Of a stretch of DNA of 64,000 bases, positions 57,273 through 64,000 are shown one piece after another. The position numbers and the translations under genes are program-made. Source of the stretch: Saprospiraceae bacterium (GTDB lineage: Bacteria; Bacteroidota; Bacteroidia; Chitinophagales; Saprospiraceae); NCBI GenBank assembly GCA_016713025.1, contig JADJPZ010000002.1, positions 124,001 to 188,000 of the forward strand, given 5' to 3'. Numbering within the stretch: position 1 is the first letter of the stretch; the number at the start of each line of letters is the position of its first letter. The notes under the pieces were generated by a model. That model did not search any database and was not told where the DNA came from. It worked only from the letters and a program-made list of their open reading frames with translations.

Positions 57273-57824
57273 TTATTCAAATAAAATCATATTCTCTATT
57301 TCTTTAGCTCTATCATGGATAGCATCAAATTCAGATGAGTTGATGTTTGCTAATCGTTTAAATTTAATTAATGATGATTTTCTAACTTGTTTGTCCAGGT
57401 AAGTTTCATAGCCCAAACTCCAGTAAAACATAGCTCCAGGTTTAACCAAAGGTAAATCGTCTTGACTAATATCATTAAAATCTAGACAGGCTTCTTCGTC
57501 AAGCCCTTTATGTGAAAGATCTTTTAATGAAACATGAATAGTTTCTCCATCAATTTCTTCAACAGTTCCTTCCCATTTTTGCAAAACTTGAAACTTTTGT
57601 CTAGAGCTTTGATGTCTAAGTTTATAACCCATACTATGATGCAGTAATTGATTATTTTCGATGAAGTCGTTATACACACTTAATTGATTATTTTCCATGT
57701 AAGCGATACGCCCACTTATTGTAGAGTCATTTATATTGTTTTGATAATCAGGTTCGTTTTTTATAACTACATCTAATAAAACAAAATCACTGTTTTCGCT
57801 GATTTTTGAATATTTAGTATTCAT
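57273..57824 (-). CDS. Unknown island protein (gene 2)
   Basis: A 183-residue acidic protein I cannot place in a named family. A disordered-looking N-terminus is followed at about 95-165 by a compact beta domain (QKWEGTVEEIDGETIHVSLK, LVKPGAMFYWSLGYETYL, KSSLIKFKRL). It is three bases from both neighbours, which suggests a stoichiometric partner of the MBL protein. Confidence 0.75.
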   Translation of the reverse strand: MNTKYSKISENSDFVLLDVVIKNEPDYQNNINDSTISGRIAYMENNQLSVYNDFIENNQLLHHSMGYKLRHQSSRQKFQVLQKWEGTVEEIDGETIHVSLKDLSHKGLDEEACLDFNDISQDDLPLVKPGAMFYWSLGYETYLDKQVRKSSLIKFKRLANINSSEFDAIHDRAKEIENMILFE

Positions 57825-57827
57825 AGA

Positions 57828-58484
57828 TTATTTATTTTCAATAATTGACTTTAAAACGAACTCACTAGCACCCACAGCATTCCTTGCTTCTTTTCCAAAA
57901 ATCTTAATAAATTCTGCGCCATCTGAATTTAAGTCCAATTCAAAATGTTGATTGATATTTATAAGATAACTATTCAAGATCTGTTGTTTGCTAAATTCTA
58001 TTTGACAACTTTTACCTATTTTTATATTGCCATTATTTAACGCAGATTTAGTGTTAAAAGTTGTCACATTAGCATCTAACTTTGACAACGCATTGGTTGG
58101 GAAATAATCTTTTTCGAATTTTTCTGAATCTTCAGTGTGGTCAAATTTTTGTATTATAGTAAGATTTATACCAAATTGACTTACTGGAGTATGACTTAAA
58201 ACTGTAAAAGTAGCAAATAGTAAATCTATAATTGCTTCAAAGTAAGCTTCTTGGGTACAACTGATGTGCATTCTAGTTTCAGTTATTTCTAATCGAAACC
58301 AACTTGACTTGAATTGAGTAATTTGTTTGTGAATTAAAACATTATCATTTTCTATAATATAATTATGATCGGATGCAGAAATAATGTTGTGATTTGAAAA
58401 CCATTGCGGCTGAAATATCCTTGGATTGAAATTTCCAATCAAAACAATATCTAGATGTTTTTCTTCTGGATTGTACTTCGGCAT
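57828..58484 (-). CDS. Unknown island protein (gene 1)
   Basis: A 218-residue protein starting MPKYNPEEKHLDIVLIGNFN; the ATG at 58484 is chosen over an upstream TTG because it follows the promoter at 58527. Motifs worth noting are FNPRIFQPQWF, TPVSQFGINLTI and a helical C-terminus (FIKIFGKEARNAVGASEFVL). The pattern resembles sporadically distributed proteins of the TIGR04255 kind, but this is a weak impression. No membrane segment or known catalytic motif. Confidence 0.7.
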   Translation of the reverse strand: MPKYNPEEKHLDIVLIGNFNPRIFQPQWFSNHNIISASDHNYIIENDNVLIHKQITQFKSSWFRLEITETRMHISCTQEAYFEAIIDLLFATFTVLSHTPVSQFGINLTIIQKFDHTEDSEKFEKDYFPTNALSKLDANVTTFNTKSALNNGNIKIGKSCQIEFSKQQILNSYLININQHFELDLNSDGAEFIKIFGKEARNAVGASEFVLKSIIENK

Positions 58485-58526
58485 GATTATTTGATGATTT
58501 TTTGAAAATAAGCTCCAAAATTGACG

Positions 58527-58557
58527 CAAATGTCGCTTTTTCTATCATATTTTCAAA
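58527..58557 (-). promoter_or_regulatory. Bacteroidetes-type promoter of the three-gene island
   Basis: On the minus strand TTTG (58554-58557), a 19-base spacer and GACATTTG (58527-58534) match TTTG/TAnnTTTG with one deviating base. It lies inside the island, 43 bases before the first start codon, so the operon carries its own promoter. Confidence 0.6.
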
Positions 58558-58573
58558 ATTTGATTGATCTTAA

Positions 58574-58663
58574 TTACTTCACTAAAAAATCTTCCGCAGT
58601 CAGGATAGTACCGACATGCATTTCTACTTTTTCAAATTCTGACCAGGTAAGTTTATACTGCAT
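58574..58663 (-). pseudogene. Orphan 5' end of csaA left by the island insertion
   Basis: Twenty-nine codons reading MQYKLTWSEFEKVEMHVGTI then LTAEDFLVK and a stop. The first 26 codons are csaA; the last few come from the island. Its ATG begins one base after the stop of the sterol-desaturase gene, so csaA was originally the second gene of that operon. Confidence 0.88.
58586..58651. repeat. 66-bp perfect direct repeat, island right end
   Basis: Identical to 56001-56066. This copy lies in the original csaA start; the sequence beyond it (58652-58663) is native upstream codons, while the sequence below 58586 is island DNA. Confidence 0.93.
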
Positions 58664-58664
58664 T

Positions 58665-59486
58665 TTAATAATCAGTTTTGATACTTTTGTCAAATGGAAC
58701 CTTCAACTGATAGGTGAGATTCTGCGACTTACTTCCGTCAGTGACATCAAGGCCATAAATGATTTTTCTTGGATCATCATACACCAAAGTACCAAAAATG
58801 CGATCCCAAAACGAAAAGATATTTCCATAATTGGTATCTGTCCATGGCCGCTCAAAGTGATGATGAAATTTGTGCATATGGGGCGAGATGAAAACCAAAC
58901 TGATCACCTTGTCAACGCTTACGGGTATGTTGATATTAGCATGAGTCAAATAAGTAAAAAACACCGTTGATATCCTGTAAATCAGATAAAATGCTACCGG
59001 CATACCCACGATGAGAATAGTAACCAATGAAAACAACTCTCTGATCACGTAATCACCAGGATGATGACGTGTGCCGGTGGTCACATCCACAGCGGTATCG
59101 CTATGATGTACCATATGAAATCTCCACATAAAGCTTACCTTATGCAATAGAAAATGAGCCAGATATTGGGCGATGAGGTCCAGGGCCATCACCGCAATCA
59201 GCAACTCCAACCATAGTGGCCAGTCAACGAGGTATAATACCCCAAATTGTGTTTCTTTTGTCCATTCAAAAATACCGGTTGTAGCTATCCCAAATAATAA
59301 ATTTATAATAATGGTGGTCACTAAGAGTATGAGATTCACTCTACTGTGTTTCCATTTGTCATATTTGAACTGAACGAGCGGATAAATACCTTCCAAAATC
59401 CAAAAAAGGGACAAACATCCGACTATCCACAGAAATTTATGTAAAGACGATAGGTTTTCAAAAAAGTCAATGACAGAAGATAACAT
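58665..59486 (-). CDS. Sterol desaturase/fatty-acid hydroxylase family protein
   Basis: A 273-residue membrane enzyme with the di-iron histidine boxes HFLLHKVSFMWRFHMVHH, RHHPGDY and HMHKFHHHFERPWTDTNYGN. Four to five membrane helices surround them. It probably hydroxylates or desaturates a lipid in the inner membrane; the substrate is unknown. It was the upstream partner of csaA before the island inserted. Confidence 0.88.
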   Translation of the reverse strand: MLSSVIDFFENLSSLHKFLWIVGCLSLFWILEGIYPLVQFKYDKWKHSRVNLILLVTTIIINLLFGIATTGIFEWTKETQFGVLYLVDWPLWLELLIAVMALDLIAQYLAHFLLHKVSFMWRFHMVHHSDTAVDVTTGTRHHPGDYVIRELFSLVTILIVGMPVAFYLIYRISTVFFTYLTHANINIPVSVDKVISLVFISPHMHKFHHHFERPWTDTNYGNIFSFWDRIFGTLVYDDPRKIIYGLDVTDGSKSQNLTYQLKVPFDKSIKTDY

Positions 59487-59513
59487 ATGACGATGATTGT
59501 TTTATGAGTTAAA

Positions 59514-60716
59514 TCATTTTTTATTTTTTAATTCATATTCATATACAGCCTGCCCCAATTTCGCTAAAAATGGCAATCCTATCTCATTGTACTCATACTT
59601 TCCGTCATTGTAGATTTTGTTTTTATTTACATGGATCACAGCCGTAAGGAAAAAGCCTATATCTTTTGATGTATCTTCGATGTATGCACAATCAATCAGG
59701 TATCCGTATGCATTGCCCACTTTGTTGTAAATTTTGATGTTTTCAGGCATGGGAGCCTTACTATCACCAAACATTAAAAACTTCACATAACTGTCATAAT
59801 AAGTGGTATCGTTTTGATAAAACTTATAGGTTTTAGGTAAGTCAGACATACTTTTTTTCAAAAATGCATAGTCGTCAGCAGTAATGTCAAATCTTTGATT
59901 TGCAGGGAAAAAATCCGGAAAGATGATACGTTGCAACGTGCCTTCCATGTCTTTCAGATTGTAAAAATTTTTCATAGTAAAGTCAAATGGTTGGCTGACC
60001 AAACTATCTTTTGCATCGAGATATCCTACTCCTTTTACAGCATTTTGCGCAGCATGCTTCCATACTATCTCTGTTGAAGTTCCTTTATTATCATATAGCA
60101 TACTATTATTTCTGAAAAAACGTATATCATTGGTATGCCTGTTATCTTCAGGAGTAAGATTTGGAATGCTTAGCCTGTGATTGATAACAGAACTGGTAAA
60201 TGCGCCTTTTGATCTGAGTGTTTGATTGATATAATCCTGACCCAAAAACTCATATAGTCGATTGTAAGCATTGTTATCACTGACGGCAAATAACTTTTGG
60301 ATATACCTCTCAATATTTGGCTGCTTACTTTCTGTGGTCTCATCAACGAATGATGGCGTCTGATTGGGCCTGAAAGCACCGGTCAGCATATTGTCTTTCC
60401 TGTTGATGTCAATTCCGGTACCTTTTATTTCGTTGATTTTTTGCAATGCAAGTATAGCTATGGGCATTTTTACAGTACTTGCCGGATAGAAGTATTTTGA
60501 AGGGTCAACATTGTAGGTATATGATGTAAATATTTTATTCTTTTTGTTGACACTTGTATATATGATTTGTACTTCATGGTCCGGATTTGAAGCGATACTT
60601 TTCAGGTATTCATCTTTCAAAAATTGTTTATTTATAAGATTTTTACCACCGGCACATGATGAAAGTACCAGAACGGCTAATATTCCGAATTTAAAGACTA
60701 AATTTTTGTATGTCAT
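59514..60716 (-). CDS. Serine hydrolase, class A beta-lactamase fold, lipoprotein
   Basis: A 400-residue lipoprotein (lipobox LSSCAGG) with SxxK as STVK (FYPASTVKMPIAILAL) and SDN as VSDNNAYNRLYEFLG. In place of KTG there is NKVGNAYG. Family members include beta-lactamase-like and D,D-peptidase-like proteins. Whether it hydrolyses beta-lactams cannot be told; the length and lipoprotein signal favour a cell-wall or unknown hydrolase. Confidence 0.82.
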   Translation of the reverse strand: MTYKNLVFKFGILAVLVLSSCAGGKNLINKQFLKDEYLKSIASNPDHEVQIIYTSVNKKNKIFTSYTYNVDPSKYFYPASTVKMPIAILALQKINEIKGTGIDINRKDNMLTGAFRPNQTPSFVDETTESKQPNIERYIQKLFAVSDNNAYNRLYEFLGQDYINQTLRSKGAFTSSVINHRLSIPNLTPEDNRHTNDIRFFRNNSMLYDNKGTSTEIVWKHAAQNAVKGVGYLDAKDSLVSQPFDFTMKNFYNLKDMEGTLQRIIFPDFFPANQRFDITADDYAFLKKSMSDLPKTYKFYQNDTTYYDSYVKFLMFGDSKAPMPENIKIYNKVGNAYGYLIDCAYIEDTSKDIGFFLTAVIHVNKNKIYNDGKYEYNEIGLPFLAKLGQAVYEYELKNKK

Positions 60717-60781
60717 TATTTCTGTTTGATTTATTTAATTGATTAAAAGCTAATATGGTTTTATTTATACTACATGTAAGT

Positions 60782-61549
60782 TTAAAGTTTTATAATTTTA
60801 AATTGCATCAGAATGGCAAAGATAATAATAATAATAAGCAACCTGTATGCCCAAATATTGATATCTTTCCATTTAGATGCATATGCTGCTGTGAGATATC
60901 CTCCTAATGTCTGGCCTATTGCCATAATTAGCCCTGTTTCCCAATTGACCATGCCTTTAAAGTGAAAAATGGCCAGCACAATTGAAGTATATATCGCAGT
61001 TACTAATGTTTTTATTGCGTTGGCTTCCATAATACTATACCCTGAAATCAAAACCGTCACTGCAAGAAAAAATATACCCATACCCATCTGAATGAATCCC
61101 CCATAAAAACCCAAAAGTAAAAATGCAGGAATAGAAATCCACTTTGAAACATGCTTCAGGTGAGTAGGCTTGAGCCACCTTTCAGGCTTCACAAGGATAA
61201 CCAGCAACATCACCAACATCAGGTACTTAAAAAAAAATAAAAATTGTTCATTGGATACCATGATAGCAGCTACCACACCGCCTATAGCGCCAACAATGGT
61301 AATAATAATGATTGTCTTTGATTTAGAATAGTCTATTAATTGATTTTTTGCAAATCCGGAACTACTTCCTATGGTCTGAAGTAAAACACCTACTCTGTTA
61401 GTTCCATTTGCCATATTTGCGGGCAAACCTATAAGGTCAGTCAGCAAGCTAAGCGTAATTACAGAACCATTTCCGGCAAGTGTATTAATAACTCCTGCCA
61501 GAAAGCTACCAGCCATAGCAAGACCATATTCAAAGAATGTTAATTGCAC
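60782..61549 (-). CDS. TauE/SafE-family sulfite exporter-like permease
   Basis: A 255-residue protein with about eight membrane helices in two related halves (AGSFLAGVINTLAGNGSVIT; LGFYGGFIQMGMGIFFLAVT). The family exports sulfur-containing anions such as sulfite or sulfoacetate; the true substrate here is unknown. It starts 12 bases before the mce stop codon region and may share its promoter. Confidence 0.87.
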   Translation of the reverse strand: MQLTFFEYGLAMAGSFLAGVINTLAGNGSVITLSLLTDLIGLPANMANGTNRVGVLLQTIGSSSGFAKNQLIDYSKSKTIIIITIVGAIGGVVAAIMVSNEQFLFFFKYLMLVMLLVILVKPERWLKPTHLKHVSKWISIPAFLLLGFYGGFIQMGMGIFFLAVTVLISGYSIMEANAIKTLVTAIYTSIVLAIFHFKGMVNWETGLIMAIGQTLGGYLTAAYASKWKDINIWAYRLLIIIIIFAILMQFKIIKL

Positions 61550-61564
61550 CTAATGATATAATTT

Positions 61565-61969
61565 CTAGGGCTTTATATCCTGACACAATTCCAGTAATAC
61601 ACCGTTGGTACCTTTGGGGTGCACGAAACAGACCAGCTTATTGTCAGCGCCTTTTTTTGGTTGTTCATTTAGCAGGACGAACCCCTCTGACCGCAGTCTT
61701 TCCATTTCTGCATATATATCCTCTACTGCAAATGCAACGTGATGGATCCCTTCGCCTTTCTTTTCGATGTACTTATGAATGGCGCTTTGCTCATCAGTGG
61801 CAACCAGCAATTCCACTTTATTTGGTCCGTTTTGGAAAAAAGATGTGATCACATGTTCTGACGCCACTTCTTCTCTTTTGTAAGATTTGGTGTTAAGCAG
61901 TTTTTCATAAATGATTTCAGCTGCTTCAAGGTCTCTGACTGCAATGCCTAAATGTTCTATTTTCAGCAT
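61565..61969 (-). CDS. mce: Methylmalonyl-CoA epimerase
   Basis: A 134-residue glyoxalase-fold enzyme that converts (S)- to (R)-methylmalonyl-CoA in propionate and branched-chain metabolism. Motifs: MLKIEHLGIAVRDLEAAEII, GEGIHHVAFAVEDIYAEM, HPKGTNGVLLELCQ. The ATG at 61969 gives the normal length. A TACCTTTG element at 61997-62004 precedes it. No mutase gene is nearby. Confidence 0.93.
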   Translation of the reverse strand: MLKIEHLGIAVRDLEAAEIIYEKLLNTKSYKREEVASEHVITSFFQNGPNKVELLVATDEQSAIHKYIEKKGEGIHHVAFAVEDIYAEMERLRSEGFVLLNEQPKKGADNKLVCFVHPKGTNGVLLELCQDIKP

Positions 61970-61996
61970 AATAATTGATTTTTTGTAACTTGACGT

Positions 61997-62004
61997 CAAA
62001 GGTA
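61997..62004 (-). promoter_or_regulatory. -7 element of mce
   Basis: TACCTTTG on the minus strand matches TAnnTTTG 27 bases before the mce start. A TTTTGG lies about 23 bases further upstream, slightly beyond normal spacing. Confidence 0.45.
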
Positions 62005-62425
62005 AATATTTCCTGCCTATTTCATACCAAAATTTAGTATCCTTATCGTATCATTAAATACATACCCTTTGGCTACTGGTGGCATATTATATAATATTTC
62101 GGGTTGTTTTGTCTTTCACTCAAACACGAAAACATATTGTTATTAACAACGTGTTATCATTTTTAGATTTTTTATATTTCATATTGCTTTGTAAATTTGC
62201 AATTGCAAAAAGTTGTGAAAAATAAGGTTAGTTGTATTTGCCTGACCAAAGGCATCTGATATTTGTCCGGGCACTGCATTATTATCTATCGTATTTTGTT
62301 TTTTATTAAAATATTTGAGTATTCGGCCTTATATTTGCATTAAAAATTAAAATAAAATTTTGTTTTGTCAGTTAATATATTTGTACATCAAATCGATTAT
62401 TATCAAATTTTAAATATATAAAATC
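62005..62425. promoter_or_regulatory. Divergent intergenic region upstream of mdh
   Basis: No gene is seen in 421 bases. Three TAnnTTTG matches face mdh: TAAATTTG at 62193, TATATTTG at 62330 and TATATTTG at 62376. None has a well-spaced -33 box, so the actual start site is undecided. No riboswitch-like structure was recognised. Confidence 0.4.
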
Positions 62426-63352
62426 ATGAGTAAAGTTACCGTAATCGGAGCTGGAAATGTTGGAGCAACTGTGGCTAATGTATTGGCACATCGGGACATT
62501 GTTAATGAAATCGTCCTTGTAGATATCGTAGGGGATCTCGCAAGAGGAAAAGCACTTGATACCTGGCAGCAAGCACCTATAGACAGTTACAGCACAAAAC
62601 TTATTGGCACAAGTGATTACAAAGACACCAAAAATTCGGATATCGTTGTGATTACTGCCGGAATTCCCCGTAAACCAGGAATGAGCAGAGACGATTTGAT
62701 CTCTACCAATGCAAATATCGTGACTTCGGTGGTCAAATCTGTTTTGGAACATTCAAAAAACCCTATCATCATAGTCGTATCCAATCCACTTGATGTAATG
62801 ACATACGCTGCATTCAAGGCGGCCGGAATCAAGAGTTCTAGAGTCTTTGGTATGGCAGGTATTTTAGATACTGCAAGATACAGAGCATTTCTTGCTACTG
62901 AGCTCAATGTGTCTCCCAAAGATATTCAAGCAGTGCTCATGGGTGGTCATGGTGATACTATGGTGCCATTGCCAAGGTATACTACAGTAAGTGGAATTCC
63001 GGTCACAGAACTGGTAAAACCCAAAGCTCTGGATGCCATAATAGAAAGAACTAAATCCGGTGGCGGAGAATTAGTGAAACTTATGGGTACATCAGCATGG
63101 TATGCACCAGGTGCTGCTGCTGCTCAGATGGTAGAGGCTATTGTCAAAAATGAAAACAGGATATTCCCAGTATGTGCACACCTTACAGGTCAATATGGTT
63201 TAAATGATATTTTTGTAGGAGTACCTGCAAAATTGGGTAAGAATGGTATCGAGCGCATCATTGAGTTAAAACTGAATAAAGAAGAGAAGAAGCTTCTCCA
63301 CGAATCTGCAGCGGCAGTCAAAGAAGTAATGGAAGTCTTTGACAAAATGTAA
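62426..63352 (+). CDS. mdh: Malate dehydrogenase
   Basis: A 308-residue LDH-like malate dehydrogenase, which oxidises malate to oxaloacetate with NAD in the citric acid cycle. The NAD fold starts KVTVIGAGNVGATVAN with acidic DIVGDLARGK for NAD specificity. Substrate arginines are in ITAGIPRKPGMSRDDL and ARYRAFL, and the catalytic His in MGGHGDTMVPLPRY. Complete and followed by a strong terminator. Confidence 0.95.
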   Translation: MSKVTVIGAGNVGATVANVLAHRDIVNEIVLVDIVGDLARGKALDTWQQAPIDSYSTKLIGTSDYKDTKNSDIVVITAGIPRKPGMSRDDLISTNANIVTSVVKSVLEHSKNPIIIVVSNPLDVMTYAAFKAAGIKSSRVFGMAGILDTARYRAFLATELNVSPKDIQAVLMGGHGDTMVPLPRYTTVSGIPVTELVKPKALDAIIERTKSGGGELVKLMGTSAWYAPGAAAAQMVEAIVKNENRIFPVCAHLTGQYGLNDIFVGVPAKLGKNGIERIIELKLNKEEKKLLHESAAAVKEVMEVFDKM

Positions 63353-63360
63353 ATAGTCAG

Positions 63361-63400
63361 AAAAAGCCGGATAATTGATCATTTATCCGGCTTTTTTTTT
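63361..63400 (+). terminator. Rho-independent terminator of mdh
   Basis: AAAAGCCGGATAA and TTATCCGGCTTTT form a 13-base stem around a seven-base loop, followed by a T-run. It begins eight bases after the mdh stop codon. Confidence 0.92.
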
Positions 63401-63465
63401 ATTGGTAAAAAAACTGAACATTTCGGCCATCCATTGGTTAATTAGGCACTCAGCTTTTTAGAATT

Positions 63466-63993
63466 ATGGTAAACCGACAGACACTGTCTATCATTAAAAC
63501 AAATAAAGGAAATACCCTAAGTGACTTATCTGACCAAAGTCCTGTATTAATCGTATTTTTAAGGCATTTCGGATGTGTATTTTGCAAAGAGTCCATGTTT
63601 GATATATCAAAGAAAAAACAACAATTTTCCAAGGAAGGTATCAAAGTAGTATTAGTACATATGTCTGATTTTGATACGGCAGAAGGTTATTTCAAAAAAT
63701 TTAATCTCGCTGACATTGAGCATGTCAGCGATCCTGATTGCAAATATTATGCTGCTTTTGGCCTTATAAAAGGTTCATTCAGTCAACTTTTCGGACTCAA
63801 AACCTGGATTAGAGGATTTGAGATTGCTACAACAAAACAAATGCTTCCTGACAGCAAACGTATAGGTGACGGATTGCAGATGCCGGGCATATTTTTATTG
63901 AAAAACGCAGTTATAGTCGAAAGTTTCATACATAACTCAGTAGCTGACAAACCCGATTATGATTCATTTATCGAGGTTTGCCATATCAACTGA
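63466..63993 (+). CDS. Peroxiredoxin-like AhpC/TSA-family protein
   Basis: A 175-residue thioredoxin-fold protein with the CxxC motif in IVFLRHFGCVFCKESMFD. Later motifs DPDCKYYAAFGLIKGSFSQL and LQMPGIFLLKN match the AhpC-TSA_2/peroxiredoxin-like group (SelL-related). No signal peptide. It is separated from mdh by a terminator, so it is transcribed independently. Confidence 0.83.
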   Translation: MVNRQTLSIIKTNKGNTLSDLSDQSPVLIVFLRHFGCVFCKESMFDISKKKQQFSKEGIKVVLVHMSDFDTAEGYFKKFNLADIEHVSDPDCKYYAAFGLIKGSFSQLFGLKTWIRGFEIATTKQMLPDSKRIGDGLQMPGIFLLKNAVIVESFIHNSVADKPDYDSFIEVCHIN

Positions 63994-64000
63994 TCCCAGA

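Noticed and set aside
56067..58585. Integrase-driven genomic island with att sites
   Set aside because: The 66-bp repeats look like attachment sites, but no integrase or recombinase lies between them; the mechanism is left open rather than named.
1..64000. tRNA, rRNA or known riboswitch genes
   Set aside because: I looked for T-loop motifs, rRNA segments and common riboswitch cores and saw none; a covariance-model scan would be decisive.

Overview
The window looks like a chromosomal contig from a Bacteroidota bacterium, most likely a Saprospiraceae-type lineage. The signs are TonB-dependent receptors, type IX secretion sorting tails, DUF4290 and DUF4270 proteins beside glmS and a short starch-synthase-like protein, ELWxTDGT-repeat proteins, and -7 promoter elements of the form TAnnTTTG. 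The placement rests on gene content only; no rRNA or tRNA gene was seen.

Layout. 1-5.3 kb: a DUF2339 start, a DUF3995/LytS-type kinase/LytTR regulator operon and a TonB-dependent receptor. 5.4-17.6 kb: an accessory stretch with an ATPase behind three tandem 55-bp inverted repeats, a 2OG-Fe(II) oxygenase, two large secreted proteins, a RelE-type toxin-antitoxin pair and three decayed copies of the DnaE C-terminus. 17.7-30.2 kb: housekeeping genes (ilvA, a GT39 glycosyltransferase, lptG-type permease, tgt, rodA, pbpC, tonB). 30.2-35.7 kb: a repeat-rich accessory region with the end of an RHS polymorphic toxin, several orphan toxin-tip/immunity remnants, a REP-associated tyrosine transposase (RAYT) in perfect inverted repeats, and non-autonomous elements with the same hairpin ends. 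35.7-55.7 kb: MATE, M15 peptidase, parC, yceI, thioredoxin-like, a second MATE, DUF4290/glmS/DUF4270/starch synthase, M16/rsmI, and a secreted protein/lptC/CNNM-CBS operon. 55.7-58.7 kb: a compact three-gene operon (MBL-fold hydrolase plus two unknown proteins) inserted into csaA and flanked by a 66-bp perfect direct repeat of the csaA start. 58.7-64 kb: sterol-desaturase family protein, serine hydrolase, TauE/SafE, mce, mdh and a peroxiredoxin-like protein.

The best candidate for an undescribed system is the three-gene island at 56.1-58.5 kb. It is tightly packed, carries its own Bacteroidetes-type promoter, looks more AT-rich than its surroundings, has no recombinase of its own, and sits in a repaired copy of its target gene. 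The RAYT/REP family with RHS remnants at 30-36 kb is the second.

Quality caveat. At least seven genes, including essential ones such as parC and lptC, carry a single one-base frameshift, mostly at homopolymers, and three more carry one in-frame stop. This density points to consensus errors of a long-read metagenome assembly more than to mass pseudogenisation, so interrupted genes are given here as single loci.
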